A program made the translations under genes and the position numbers. A stretch of DNA of 64,000 bases, from contig NZ_BMML01000002.1 in assembly GCF_014645815.1 (NCBI RefSeq), positions 263,924-327,923 of the forward strand. The letters are read 5' to 3'. Positions 18,236-26,798 of the stretch are shown piece by piece; position 1 is the stretch's first letter, and each line of letters opens with the position of its first letter. The notes below the pieces were generated by a model. That model had not been told where the DNA came from. It worked only from the letters and a program-made list of their open reading frames with translations, and did not search any database. Source of the DNA: Streptomyces fuscichromogenes. Lineage in GTDB: Bacteria > Actinomycetota > Actinomycetes > Streptomycetales > Streptomycetaceae.

Positions 18236-18649
18236 CTACTTGTTGCCGGCGCCGTTCGCCGCGAGGACCGCGATGTCGTCGAGGATGTGCGACAGCGGCT
18301 CGTCGCCCTTGGCCTGGGTGGAGTTCTCGACGCACTGCTGGTTCTGCGGCGAGGACAGGATCGGCACGTCCTGGAGCACGCCGACGGCGCCGAGGCCGAC
18401 CAGGCCCTGGAGGTTCAGCTTCGCCGGGAGGCCGATGCACGGCTTGTTGAAGGAGCCCTGGATCAGCGCCATCTGGGGGCTCATGTTGCCGTACGTGGCG
18501 GAGTTGCCGAACGCCTGCGAGGCGCCGTTGCCGCTGGCCGAGGTGGTGCCGTGGTCGTTGCCGGTGGCCAGGGCAGGCGAGGCGGCCGCTGCGGTGACGC
18601 CGACAACGGAGGCTGCGACAGCGGCGGCGGCCAGAACCTTCTTGATCAC
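18236..18649 (-). CDS. rdl: Rodlin, copy 2
   Basis: A 137-residue secreted rodlin starting at GTG 18649 (AAGGGA upstream), with signal peptide to about residue 28 and the family blocks [37 protein letters not shown] and [21 protein letters not shown]. It is very similar to copy 1 in the second half, including at DNA level, which points to recent duplication or gene conversion. It is on the same strand as copy 1 but has its own promoter and terminator, and it is divergent from copy 3. Confidence 0.93.
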   Translation of the reverse strand: MIKKVLAAAAVAASVVGVTAAAASPALATGNDHGTTSASGNGASQAFGNSATYGNMSPQMALIQGSFNKPCIGLPAKLNLQGLVGLGAVGVLQDVPILSSPQNQQCVENSTQAKGDEPLSHILDDIAVLAANGAGNK

Positions 18650-18695
18650 TTGTCAATTCCCTTCTGAGGACACCCCGTCGACCGGAGCGCTCTGG

Positions 18696-18723
18696 TCAAC
18701 TGCCCGCGAACCCTTTGGTTGCT
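18696..18723 (-). promoter_or_regulatory. Candidate sigma-BldN promoter of rodlin copy 2
   Basis: AGCAAC-N16-AGTTGA on the minus strand, a weaker match than those of its neighbours. Confidence 0.4.
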
Positions 18724-18840
18724 CCCCTTCACTCCAATGGCCCACAGTCCGGAAATCCCCGACCCCGCCGCCGGGCCCGGTTCCACAGGGGAATTCCGCA
18801 CGGGGCACCGGCCCGAACGGGTGACGTACCGCGTCCCTGC

Positions 18841-18868
18841 CGCAACCATTTCGGGCGTGGGAGGTTGA
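18841..18868 (+). promoter_or_regulatory. Candidate sigma-BldN promoter of rodlin copy 3
   Basis: CGCAAC-N16-GGTTGA, 52 bp before the start codon. Confidence 0.6.
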
Positions 18869-18920
18869 TGCCGGACAGGAACGTCCGTCTTGGCGTGAAG
18901 CCGGGAAAGGAAATAGCGAA

Positions 18921-19337
18921 ATGCTGAAGAAGGCAATGGCCGCGGCGGCGGTCGCCGCGTCCGTCGTAGGTGTGTCGGCGGCGGCAGCCCCCCAGGCGCT
19001 TGCCACCGGTAACGACCACGGCACCACCTCCGCGAGCGGCAACGGCGCCCACGAGGCGTTCGGCAACGCGGTGACCAAGGGCAACATGAGCCCCCAGGCC
19101 ACCCTGGTCGGGGGCTCGCTCAACAAGCTCTGTGTCGGCCTGCCCGCGAAGGTGAACGCCCAGGGCATCCTCGGTCTCATCGCCGCGGTCGGCATCGCGC
19201 AGGACGTGCCGATCCTGTCCGCGCCGCAGAACCAGCAGTGCGCCGAGAACTCCACCCAGGCCAAGGGCGACGAGCCGCTGTCGCACCTCGTGTCCGACAT
19301 CTCGGCCCTGTCGGCGAACGGTGTCGCCAACAAGTGA
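18921..19337 (+). CDS. rdl: Rodlin, copy 3
   Basis: A 138-residue secreted rodlin ([17 protein letters not shown] signal, cleavage near ALA at 28-29). The blocks [37 protein letters not shown] and [21 protein letters not shown] are all present with both cysteines. ATG 18921 has GGAAAGGAAA upstream. It is divergent from copy 2, giving the head-to-head arrangement known for rdlA/rdlB in S. coelicolor, with copy 1 as an additional gene. Confidence 0.93.
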   Translation: MLKKAMAAAAVAASVVGVSAAAAPQALATGNDHGTTSASGNGAHEAFGNAVTKGNMSPQATLVGGSLNKLCVGLPAKVNAQGILGLIAAVGIAQDVPILSAPQNQQCAENSTQAKGDEPLSHLVSDISALSANGVANK

Positions 19338-19349
19338 CCCCGGTTGCGT

Positions 19350-19403
19350 GAAATCCGCTCGGGTGACGACGTGTGCTCATGCGCTGTCGCCCGAGCGGAT
19401 TTC
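19350..19403 (+). terminator. Terminator of rodlin copy 3
   Basis: A perfect 14-bp stem GAAATCCGCTCGGG / CCCGAGCGGATTTC with a loop that can pair further (GACGAC/GTCGC), followed by GTCTTTCT. Confidence 0.75.
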
Positions 19404-19605
19404 GTCTTTCTAGAAGAATCGTTTCCTTCCCGCTGCGTCAAATCCATGAAGGCGATCGAGTGAATTCGCGGACGGCGCGCGTTCCGTAGTTTCCTCGTCG
19501 CCTATTCCTCGTTCTACAGCCTGCCGGTCATGGTGCGAGCCGTTCATGCTGTGCTCGCTCGGTTTCGGCCGTCATACGGGCATGACCGCAGAGAAGGGAA
19601 AGTTC

Positions 19606-19833
19606 ATGAAGAAGACCGCTGCTGTCGTCGCCGGCACGCTCCTGGCCCTGGGCGGTGCCGCCCCCGCCTTCGCGGACGCCGGTGCCCAGGGTGCCGCCGT
19701 CAAGTCCCCGGGCGTCCTGTCCGGCAACGTGATCCAGATCCCGGTCCACGTGCCGATCAACCTCTGCGGCAACAGCATCGACGTCATCGCGCTGCTGAAC
19801 CCGACGTTCGGCAACACCTGCGTCAACGGCTGA
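19606..19833 (+). CDS. chp: Short chaplin
   Basis: A 75-residue secreted protein: Sec signal cleaved after AFA (about residue 23), then one chaplin domain DAGAQGAAVKSPGVLSGN...VPINLCGNSIDVIALLNPTFGNTCVNG with the two cysteines that form the intramolecular disulphide. Short chaplins are surface-active amyloid peptides that coat aerial structures. ATG 19606 is preceded by AGAAGGGA. The anchored chaplin follows 119 bp downstream in the same direction. Confidence 0.93.
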   Translation: MKKTAAVVAGTLLALGGAAPAFADAGAQGAAVKSPGVLSGNVIQIPVHVPINLCGNSIDVIALLNPTFGNTCVNG

Positions 19834-19952
19834 GGGCACGACGCAGCGCATCAGCCCCACCGGCTGTGTCACGCCGGTCTCGGACCGTCGATCCTTCGCA
19901 TCCGCGTTCCGAGGCCGGCTTTCCCACTTCTTCGAGCAGGAGGACAACGAGA

Positions 19953-20792
19953 TTGCGACAGTCCCTCAGCAGGGGAATGGTCGCGGCCGCCGCTGCGACG
20001 AGCATTCTGTCCCTGTACGGCAGCCCCGCCCTCGCCGACACGGAAGCGACCGGAGCCGCCGGAGGCTCCCCGGGTGTCCTGTCCGGCAACAACGTCCAGG
20101 CCCCGGTGAACGTACCGGTCAACATCTGCGGCAACTCCGTGGACGGCGCCGCCGCGTTGAACCCGGCCTTCGGCAACTCCTGTGGAAACGTCTCCTCTTC
20201 GGAACACCACACCCGAACCCACGGGACCCCTTACGGCGACGCGGGCTACGGTGACACGGGCTACGGGAACCCCGGCCACGACAGCCCGGGTCACGGCACC
20301 GGTACCCATCGGCACCACGGCGAGGCACCCCCGCCCGGGTACGGCCACCAGGCTCCGCCGTCGTACGGCCACGAGACCCCGCCGTCGTACGGTCATGAGG
20401 CTCCGCCGTCCTACGGCCACGAGACCCCGCCCGCGCACGGAGGCGACGACTCGCCGCCCTGCGACGAGACCCCACCGGGTCACTCGACCCCGCCGGGGCA
20501 CACGACGCCCCCTGGCGAGACGACGCCTCCGGGGCACACGACGCCCCCCGGCGAGACGACTCCGCCCGGCAGGTCGACGCCTCCGGGGCACTCGACCCCT
20601 CCCGGTCCCGGCCGGTCGACGCCTCCGGGGCAGACCGTGCCGCCCGCCGGCGGGCGGCAGCACGTGTCGCCGCCCGTGCTCGCGCACACCGGCGCCGAGG
20701 CGATGTTCGCCACCTCGGCGGCCAGTGCCGCGCTGATCGCCGGCGGGATGATCCTGTACCGGCGTGGGCGGGCCGGCTCGCGCCGGTCGTAG
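19953..20792 (+). CDS. chp: Long sortase-anchored chaplin with a single chaplin domain and a repeat stalk
   Basis: The start is a TTG at 19953 with AGGAGG nine bases upstream. The 279-residue protein has a signal peptide, one chaplin domain (GSPGVLSGNNVQAPVNVPVNICGN, ending NPAFGNSCGN), a low-complexity stalk of HEAPPSYG and TPPG-type repeats (about residues 90-235), the sortase signal LAHTG (243-247), a membrane segment and a basic tail. The long chaplins ChpA-C of S. coelicolor have two chaplin domains, so the single-domain design with a long proline-rich stalk differs. It should be covalently attached to the cell wall by a class E sortase. Confidence 0.88.
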   Translation: MRQSLSRGMVAAAAATSILSLYGSPALADTEATGAAGGSPGVLSGNNVQAPVNVPVNICGNSVDGAAALNPAFGNSCGNVSSSEHHTRTHGTPYGDAGYGDTGYGNPGHDSPGHGTGTHRHHGEAPPPGYGHQAPPSYGHETPPSYGHEAPPSYGHETPPAHGGDDSPPCDETPPGHSTPPGHTTPPGETTPPGHTTPPGETTPPGRSTPPGHSTPPGPGRSTPPGQTVPPAGGRQHVSPPVLAHTGAEAMFATSAASAALIAGGMILYRRGRAGSRRS

Positions 20793-20798
20793 GGGAAA

Positions 20799-20832
20799 CG
20801 GGTGCCGGACGCCGCTAACGCCCGGCACCCGT
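20799..20832. terminator. Bidirectional terminator between chaplin and FAD enzyme genes
   Basis: An 11-bp stem ACGGGTGCCGG / CCGGCACCCGT lies between two convergent stop codons. Confidence 0.65.
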
Positions 20833-20835
20833 CGG

Positions 20836-22092
20836 TCAGGTGTGGACCGGGTCCGGCGTCGACTCCCGGCGCCCCGCCGGGATGCCCCAGCCGGCCGGTC
20901 CGGAGCGCAGCCGCCGCCGTACCCCGCGCACCAGCGTGCCCGCGGTGAAGCCGGCGCCGTGCACGAAGCGCATCGCCGGACCGAAGCCCGCGGCCGTGAT
21001 CAGCCCGGCCAGGAACAGCCCGGGGTACGACGACTCGAACTCCCGGCCCACCTCGGGCGCCCCGTCGGCCCCCGTCACCAGCGTCGAGCGCAACTCGCCC
21101 GCGAGCAGCCCGAGCCGGTCCCGGGTGGCCCTGAACCCCGTCGCGGCGATGACGTGTCCGGTCTCCAGGGTGGCCGTGCGCCCTCCGCTGCCGGCCAGGT
21201 CCAGCCGTACCCCGGCCGCCGTCGCGCGGGCCGCCGTCACCTCCCGGTCGAGCAGCACCTCCACCCCGGCCTCCACCCGCTCCCGTACCCACCAGGCACC
21301 GGCCGGCCCGAGGGCGGTCGCCGCGATCCGGGCCCGGGTCGGCTCCGCGAGCCGCCGGTACAGGCCCGGCCGCTCGGAGTAGAACCAGTTGCGCCAGCCG
21401 GGGCCGAGACCGCTGTGCGGCGAGCGCACCGACTGCCACCAGGGGCGCTGCCAGGGCGGCGGCACGTCGTTCCAGAACAGCTCGTCCGCGCGGACCAGCA
21501 CCCGTACCCGGCTGTCCAGTTCGGCGAGGAGCGCGGCCGTCTCCAGGGCCGCCTGGCCGCCGCCGATCACCGTGACGTCCCGCCCCCGGAAGCGGTCGAG
21601 GTCGGCGTGGTGGCTGCTGTGCGAGACGAGGTCGGGGGAGAGGCCGCGCAGGGCGGCGGGAATCTCGACGAAGGGCAGTACCCCGATGGCGAGGGCCACC
21701 GTCCGGCCGCGCAGCACCTCGCCGTCCGCCGTGGTCACCTCGAAGCCGCCGGCGCGCGGGGCGACGCGGGTGATCATGCGCTCGTCGACGGGCGGGGCCG
21801 CGTTGCGGGCGAACCACAGGCCGTACTCGGCGAACATGTCCAGCGGGATCGGCTGCCCGTGCCGGGCCGACACGCCACGGCCCGCGCAGTACACGTCCAG
21901 CCGCCAACGCGCCTCGGGATCCGACAGGTTGGAGGCCCAGGGCTCGGACTTGAGGAACATCCCGCGGGGCATGTGGTCGCGCCAGGACGCCATCGGGCGG
22001 CCGAACACCCGCACGTTCAGGCCCGCCGCCGCGGCGTGGGACGCGATGGACAGGCCGTACGGGCCCGCGCCCACCACCAGCAGGTCGTACAT
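20836..22092 (-). CDS. FAD/NAD(P)-dependent oxidoreductase of unknown substrate
   Basis: A 418-residue flavoprotein. The N-terminal dinucleotide fold MYDLLVVGAGPYGLSIASHA (GAGPYG at 8-13) binds FAD, and a second fold with VIGGGQAALETAALL (about residue 160) binds NAD(P)H. The layout resembles flavin monooxygenases and lysine/ornithine N-hydroxylases. The start ATG overlaps the stop of the ATP-grasp gene (TGATG), so the two are translationally coupled. The function is not known; modification of a small amide or ester made by the ATP-grasp ligase is a possibility only. Confidence 0.8.
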   Translation of the reverse strand: MYDLLVVGAGPYGLSIASHAAAAGLNVRVFGRPMASWRDHMPRGMFLKSEPWASNLSDPEARWRLDVYCAGRGVSARHGQPIPLDMFAEYGLWFARNAAPPVDERMITRVAPRAGGFEVTTADGEVLRGRTVALAIGVLPFVEIPAALRGLSPDLVSHSSHHADLDRFRGRDVTVIGGGQAALETAALLAELDSRVRVLVRADELFWNDVPPPWQRPWWQSVRSPHSGLGPGWRNWFYSERPGLYRRLAEPTRARIAATALGPAGAWWVRERVEAGVEVLLDREVTAARATAAGVRLDLAGSGGRTATLETGHVIAATGFRATRDRLGLLAGELRSTLVTGADGAPEVGREFESSYPGLFLAGLITAAGFGPAMRFVHGAGFTAGTLVRGVRRRLRSGPAGWGIPAGRRESTPDPVHT

Positions 22093-23429
22093 CAGCAGCT
22101 GCTCGCTTTCTCGTCGTCGGACCGGTCGGGCTGACCGGAGAGGCCGGGGAGGCCGGAGGCTCCGGGGGCGGCGGACACGCCGGCCACACCGGTGAGTTCC
22201 TCGCCCCGGGCGGCGGGCACGGGGGAGTGCGGGTGCGGTACCCGCGCGGCGCCGCCGTCGCGCAGCCGGTCGAGGAGCCGGCCCGCCACATGCCGGCCCC
22301 ACAGCCCCCACATCGCGAGCCCCGGTCCCCGGTCGTCGGGCGCGGACCAGGCCAGCTCCCGCCCGCGCGGGGCCGGCCGCAGCGCGCTCAGCGGCGCGTA
22401 GTTCTCCACCACGAACGCCCGCCCGGCCAGCGGCGCCCCGTCCGGCAGCGGTCGGTGGGTCAGGTCCAGGTGCAGCGCGCGTACGACGTCCAGGCCCGCG
22501 CTGTCGGTGAAGAGCCGGAACTGGGCGCCCGGCCGGGGGTTGAAGTCGAGGAGGTGGTAACGGCCGGTGCTGCCGCAGCGCCGGAAGTCCAGGTCGAAGA
22601 TGCCCCGGAAACCCAGCTCGCCGGTGATCCGCTCGGCCAGTCCCTGGACCTGCGGATTGGGTGTCCACAGGCCGACCGCGGTCAGTCCGGCGCCGCGCGG
22701 CCAGGCCCGCTGCTTACGGCCGGGGCCGCCCGACCGCACCACCCCGGTGCGGTCGGCGTAGCCGTGGAAGAACCAGTCGCGGTCCGGGCCCGGCGGCAGG
22801 AACTCCTGGAGCAGCAGCCTGCTGCCCGCCTCCTCGCTGCGCAGGAACAGCTCCACCGCCTCCTGCGCCGAGCGCACCACGACCGTGCTGCGCAGCCCGG
22901 ACCCGGCCGGCAGCAGCCAGGGCCGGCTCCACTTGGCGATCACCGGCAGCCCCAGCCGCCCGGCAGCGGCGGCGGCCCGCTCGGCGCTGTCCGGGACCAG
23001 GGTCAGCGGGTGCGGGATCCCGGCGGCCGCGCACACCTCGGCCAGCTCGGCCTTGTCGGCGACGCGTTCGGGCAGGGCGCCGGGCTGCTGCGGGAGCAGG
23101 TAGGCGGGTGTGAGGTCCTCGCGGAGCCGGCCGGCCGCGATCGCGCTCGCGTCGTCCATCGGGATCAGCACCGCCGGACGGGCGATCCGTGCCGCCACCC
23201 GGCGCAGCACGGCCACGATCTCGGCGGGCGACGCGCCCGGTGCCGGCGGCGGATGCAGCTGCCGTACGAAACGGGACTTGCGGACCGGGCTGCCGGTGGA
23301 GTCGGCGACCACGTGGACGTCCACGCCGGCTCTGCCGAGCGAGCGCACGGCCCCCAAGGTGCCGTGGTGAAAGGGATTCCGGTCGATCCGCAGCAGAACC
23401 GCGGGGACCCGGATGTCTAGCAGCGACAC
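22092..23429 (-). CDS. ATP-grasp domain protein
   Basis: The 445-residue protein has the ATP-grasp layout: an N-terminal Rossmann-like half (RNPFHHGTLGAVRSLGRAGV), the lid and nucleotide segments LGLPVIAKWSRPW and LLLQEFLPPG, and metal-binding acidic residues in IFDLDFRRC...LDFNPRPGAQF. ATP-grasp enzymes join a carboxylate to an amine or thiol with ATP; no substrate can be named. The start is a GTG at 23429 with AAAGGT upstream. The last 40 residues are Gly/Ala/Pro-rich. It heads a two-gene unit with the FAD enzyme, divergent from the secreted glycosidase. Confidence 0.82.
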   Translation of the reverse strand: MSLLDIRVPAVLLRIDRNPFHHGTLGAVRSLGRAGVDVHVVADSTGSPVRKSRFVRQLHPPPAPGASPAEIVAVLRRVAARIARPAVLIPMDDASAIAAGRLREDLTPAYLLPQQPGALPERVADKAELAEVCAAAGIPHPLTLVPDSAERAAAAAGRLGLPVIAKWSRPWLLPAGSGLRSTVVVRSAQEAVELFLRSEEAGSRLLLQEFLPPGPDRDWFFHGYADRTGVVRSGGPGRKQRAWPRGAGLTAVGLWTPNPQVQGLAERITGELGFRGIFDLDFRRCGSTGRYHLLDFNPRPGAQFRLFTDSAGLDVVRALHLDLTHRPLPDGAPLAGRAFVVENYAPLSALRPAPRGRELAWSAPDDRGPGLAMWGLWGRHVAGRLLDRLRDGGAARVPHPHSPVPAARGEELTGVAGVSAAPGASGLPGLSGQPDRSDDEKASSC

Positions 23430-23484
23430 GGACCTTTTCCTTTGCGTCGGTTCACCCGTGCGGGCGTTCGGGACACCCGAAAGC

Positions 23485-23540
23485 CGCAACCGCACTGGCG
23501 GAATTCATATTGATATGACTGAGTGTCAGTAACTGGCACT
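23485..23540. promoter_or_regulatory. Divergent regulatory region with two palindromes
   Basis: A 19-bp near-perfect palindrome AGTGTCAGT-A-ACTGGCACT (23522-23540, one mismatched pair) and CATAT-TG-ATATG (23506-23517) lie between the divergent ATP-grasp and glycosidase genes. CGCAAC at 23485 with TATTGA 17 bp later loosely resembles the rodlin promoters. Confidence 0.5.
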
Positions 23541-23590
23541 TCCTCAGGGATTCTGCGAACGGACGAGAACCGGTGGAGAAAGGAGCAGGC

Positions 23591-24988
23591 ATGGCCCTGG
23601 AGCAGCGAAAGCGGCCGAGGTTCCGGTGGTACCGGCCGACCGTGGTCACGGCGGCCGTCGTCGTCGCCTCGGCGACCCTGGCGACCGGTCCGGGATTCGC
23701 CGCGGGCCCGAAGCCCACGGCGACCGCATCGACACCGGCACCGACGCCGTCCGTCCCGGCGCCCACGACCTCCGTCCCGGCGTCGGCGGCACCGCTGCCG
23801 GTGCCGGCCGCCCATGGACCGGCCTCCGGCGCGCAGGCCGTCGCGGCGCCCCCGGCCTTCGGGGCGTTCCTCGACTCCGGCCCGCTGGGCGTGGCCCGCA
23901 TGGCCCAGCTGAGCAGCTGGCTCGGCGGCACCGAGCTCAAGGTCGCGCACACCTATCTGCCCGGCAACCGCTGGGCCGACATCGAGGGCGCCCCCGGATT
24001 CCTGGACGTCTGGGCGCACTGGCGACGGGAGAAGGCCGACCGGACGCTCGTCCTCAACGTGCCCATGCAGGAGCGCAACGAGGACGGCGTCGGGGACTAC
24101 GCGGTCCGCTCGCTGCTGCGGCAGGGCGCGGCCGGTGAGTTCGATCACCACTTCCGGGCCCTGGCCGAGCGGCTGGTGGACCTGAAGGTGCCGGACACGG
24201 TGATCGTGCTCGGCTGGGAGATGAACGGCATCACCTACACCCATCGTTGCGGGCCGGACCCGGAGGCCTGGAAGGCGTACTGGAACAGGATCGTCACCAC
24301 CATGCGTGCGGTGCCGGGCCAGAAATTCCGGTTCGATTTCACGCCCAGCCGGGGTCAGGACGCCGTACCGTGGACGCAGTGCTATCCCGGGGACGCCACC
24401 GTCGACATCATCGGCATGGATTCGTACGACCAGCCGACCGGACTCTCCTTCGACCAACAGGTGCGGGAGCCCTACGGACTTCAGCAGCACGTCGATTTCG
24501 CGAAGGCCCACGGGAAACCCATTTCCTATCCGGAATGGGGCCTCTTCCGCAACGGTGACAACGCCGAGTACATGCGGCGGATGCTCGCCTGGATGGACGA
24601 GCACAAGCCGCTGTACAACACGCTGACCGACTACTGCCCGCACGGTGTCTGGCAGTGCTCGGCCAACCCGCTCGCCGCGCGCGTCTACCGCGCGGCCCTC
24701 TCCGGCCGCCCCGACGCCCTGACACCGGCCCCGACACCAACGCCGGTCCCGACCCCGACCCCGAGTCCGGCTTCGACACCGGCCCCGTCGCCGGCCGTCT
24801 CGGCCCCGGCCAAGTCGCCGAGTCCGGCCCCGGCCCCGAAGCCGGCCGGCACGCCCGGCGCCACGTCCGCCGTCACGCCTCCGGCCGACTGCGCTCCGAT
24901 GGACCTGGGTGCCTGGGTCGAGTACTGGCTCGGCGGGAAGCTCTGCGTCCGCCTCGACTGGTGGTCGCGCACGCCGGGCACCTCCTAG
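23591..24988 (+). CDS. Secreted GH26-like glycoside hydrolase
   Basis: The 465-residue protein has a basic leader with a signal peptide (VVTAAVVVASATLATGPGFAAG), a Thr/Pro/Ala-rich linker, and a catalytic (beta/alpha)8 domain at about residues 90-375. Candidate acid/base E210 is in LGWEMNG and candidate nucleophile E315 in ISYPEWGLF, the pattern of clan GH-A family 26 (mannanase/exo-lichenase types). A second TP-rich linker and a short C-terminal Cys-containing tail follow. ATG 23591 has AAAGGAG upstream. Lying beside the EPS operon, it may trim or degrade the polymer made there; the real substrate is unknown. Confidence 0.8.
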   Translation: MALEQRKRPRFRWYRPTVVTAAVVVASATLATGPGFAAGPKPTATASTPAPTPSVPAPTTSVPASAAPLPVPAAHGPASGAQAVAAPPAFGAFLDSGPLGVARMAQLSSWLGGTELKVAHTYLPGNRWADIEGAPGFLDVWAHWRREKADRTLVLNVPMQERNEDGVGDYAVRSLLRQGAAGEFDHHFRALAERLVDLKVPDTVIVLGWEMNGITYTHRCGPDPEAWKAYWNRIVTTMRAVPGQKFRFDFTPSRGQDAVPWTQCYPGDATVDIIGMDSYDQPTGLSFDQQVREPYGLQQHVDFAKAHGKPISYPEWGLFRNGDNAEYMRRMLAWMDEHKPLYNTLTDYCPHGVWQCSANPLAARVYRAALSGRPDALTPAPTPTPVPTPTPSPASTPAPSPAVSAPAKSPSPAPAPKPAGTPGATSAVTPPADCAPMDLGAWVEYWLGGKLCVRLDWWSRTPGTS

Positions 24989-25045
24989 TGCCCCGGCAGG
25001 CACCGGGCGCCGCGACGGGGCGGACGTCGCCTGTCGGGGCACTAG
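24984..25045. terminator. Bidirectional terminator containing both convergent stop codons
   Basis: Arms CTAGTGCCCCGGCAGGC (24984-25000) and GCCTGTCGGGGCACTAG (25029-25045) form a 17-bp stem with one wobble pair. The TAG of the glycosidase (24986-24988) and the TAG of the acetyltransferase (25044-25042 on the minus strand) are in opposite arms. Confidence 0.75.
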
Positions 25046-26160
25046 TCCTGCCGGCGTTCCTTCCATCGGTGCCGCACCTCCTTGATCCGCTGCCGGGCGG
25101 CGGCGTCGCACAGCGCCGCCGTCAGCAGCGGGGCGGTGCGCCGCCGGGCCAGCAGCAGCCGCTGGTTGACGACCGGCCGGGGCCGCCAGTGGTGCTTGTA
25201 CGGCTCGTCACCGCGCAGCAGGCTCAGCGCGCCCCGCTCGCCGGTGCCGGTGTGCTGGGCGCAGGCGTCCAGGAGCATCACGGCGACGTCCGCCTTGCGC
25301 TCCCGCAGCCGGGGATGCGCCCCGTACAGGTAGCCGCCGGCGAGGCTCGGCGACAGCAGGGTCAGGTCGACGGCGACCACCTCGTCGTCGAGCCGGAACT
25401 CGGTGACCACCGCGTCCCCGGACCGCACCATCGGCCCCACCGAGCGCACCAGATGCTCCTGGAACCGGGACTGGAGGTGCTCGGTGGTCACCTTGCGCCC
25501 CTGCCACTGGAGCCGGTGCAGATCGAGCAGCCGGCGCAGCGCCGCGTCGACCCCGTCGGGCGGTACGGCGTCCCGGCGCACCCCGAGCGAGCCCAGCTTG
25601 CGCAGCTTGGCGCGGACCCGCTGGGCCTTGTTCGAGGGCAGCCGGCCGACCAGCTCGTCCATCGACACGGCCGGCAGCTCCAGGCACAGCGAGTCGGGCA
25701 CCTTCCGGCACGGGCCGCGCCAGCGGTCGTAGACCCGCTCCGCCGCGGCGCCGGGCCGCACCTCGCGGAAGTCGATCAGCGCCGTCCGGGCCGCCTCCGC
25801 CAGCTCCCGGGTGAGCGCGCCCGCCACCCGGCCGTCGTCGGCGTCGGCGAGCAGCACGTCCGCGTAGTCCGAGATCGCCCCGCCGAGCGGCACCAGGGTG
25901 GGCAGCGGCCGGTGCACCAGCATCAGCGGCGCCGCGCCGACCAGTTCACCGCCGTGGCGCACCACGACGAGGCGGAGCCGGCCGGGGATGCCGTAGGAGC
26001 GCCACCAGGAGTGCAGCCAGGGGTGGCTCTGGAACGGGGTGGCCGTGCCGCACCGCCGGTACAGGCGCCCCCAGGCCGGGGCCAGAGCGGCGAAGGCGCC
26101 CTCGTCGGTGACGAGTTCGGTGGTGTACGCGGCCAGCGTCGGACGGGCCGTCGTCGTCAC
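25042..26160 (-). CDS. GNAT/FemAB-like acyltransferase (BioF2/CelD family), EPS operon
   Basis: The 372-residue protein matches the CelD/BcsL-type acetyltransferase family: an N-terminal GNAT half starting TPFQSHPWLHSWWRSYG, and a C-terminal half with GAHPRLRERKADVAVMLLDACAQ and LLRGDEPYKHHW, the usual family ending. Such proteins are thought to acylate polysaccharides or their precursors in the cytosol. It is the last gene of the EPS operon and starts at a GTG that overlaps the preceding stop by four bases (GTGA). Confidence 0.8.
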   Translation of the reverse strand: MTTTARPTLAAYTTELVTDEGAFAALAPAWGRLYRRCGTATPFQSHPWLHSWWRSYGIPGRLRLVVVRHGGELVGAAPLMLVHRPLPTLVPLGGAISDYADVLLADADDGRVAGALTRELAEAARTALIDFREVRPGAAAERVYDRWRGPCRKVPDSLCLELPAVSMDELVGRLPSNKAQRVRAKLRKLGSLGVRRDAVPPDGVDAALRRLLDLHRLQWQGRKVTTEHLQSRFQEHLVRSVGPMVRSGDAVVTEFRLDDEVVAVDLTLLSPSLAGGYLYGAHPRLRERKADVAVMLLDACAQHTGTGERGALSLLRGDEPYKHHWRPRPVVNQRLLLARRRTAPLLTAALCDAAARQRIKEVRHRWKERRQD

Positions 26161-26798
26161 AGCTGTCCGTGCGCGTCGGCGGCGACGGCCGGTCCGGGCA
26201 CCGAGGCCTGGACGGCGGCTTCCTCCACACGGCGCCGGGGCCGCACCAGCAACACCAGCGCGCCCAGCAGACCGCCCGCGCTCGCGCCCACCAGACCGGT
26301 CACCTTCGAGGACGCCGAGGTGGCCGCGACCGGCTTCAACGCCCTTGAGAACTGGAGGAGTTCGACGTTCGTGTCGGCCTTGGTGTAGTTGGCGTGCCGG
26401 ATGAGCGAGCGGGCCACGGCGTTGGCCATGTCGGCGGCCTGGAGACGGTGCGGCGAGGTGGCCGTGACGGCGACCATCGGCGCGTCCGGCGAGGTCTCCG
26501 TCTGCACGCTGCTCTGGAGCGTCTTCACCGGCACCCCGGCCCACACCTGCGCGTCCCCGAGCACCGCGAGCTGCGTCGCGACCCGGCCGTAGGCCTGCGC
26601 GAACCCCTGCGCGGACGCGGTGTCGGCCTTGTCCGCGGGCACGGCGATGACATAGCTGGTGGCCGTGTAGCTGGGCGGCGTCAGCACGCCGTAGGCGCCG
26701 CCCAGCAGTCCGCCGGCGACCACCCCGGCCGCCAGCAGCGACCAGGGCGGGAACGCGCGGGAGGACGGGCGGGACGCTCGGACGGTGTTCTCGGTCAT
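26157..26798 (-). CDS. Wzz/YveK-type polysaccharide chain-length regulator
   Basis: A 213-residue protein with two membrane segments (about 18-38 and 168-188) flanking an extracellular part that begins LTPPSYTATSYVIAVP, as in Wzz/YveK co-polymerases. The cytoplasmic tail is short and lacks a BY-kinase. It should set the length of the exopolysaccharide made by the Wzy-like polymerase of the same operon. Start ATG 26798 overlaps the glycosyltransferase stop (ATGA), and its own stop overlaps the acyltransferase start. Confidence 0.85.
   Translation of the reverse strand: MTENTVRASRPSSRAFPPWSLLAAGVVAGGLLGGAYGVLTPPSYTATSYVIAVPADKADTASAQGFAQAYGRVATQLAVLGDAQVWAGVPVKTLQSSVQTETSPDAPMVAVTATSPHRLQAADMANAVARSLIRHANYTKADTNVELLQFSRALKPVAATSASSKVTGLVGASAGGLLGALVLLVRPRRRVEEAAVQASVPGPAVAADAHGQL

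Noticed and set aside
20340..20640. CRISPR-like regular repeats
   Set aside because: The repeats are coding (TPPG and HEAPPSYG units of the anchored chaplin) with no spacers or cas genes.
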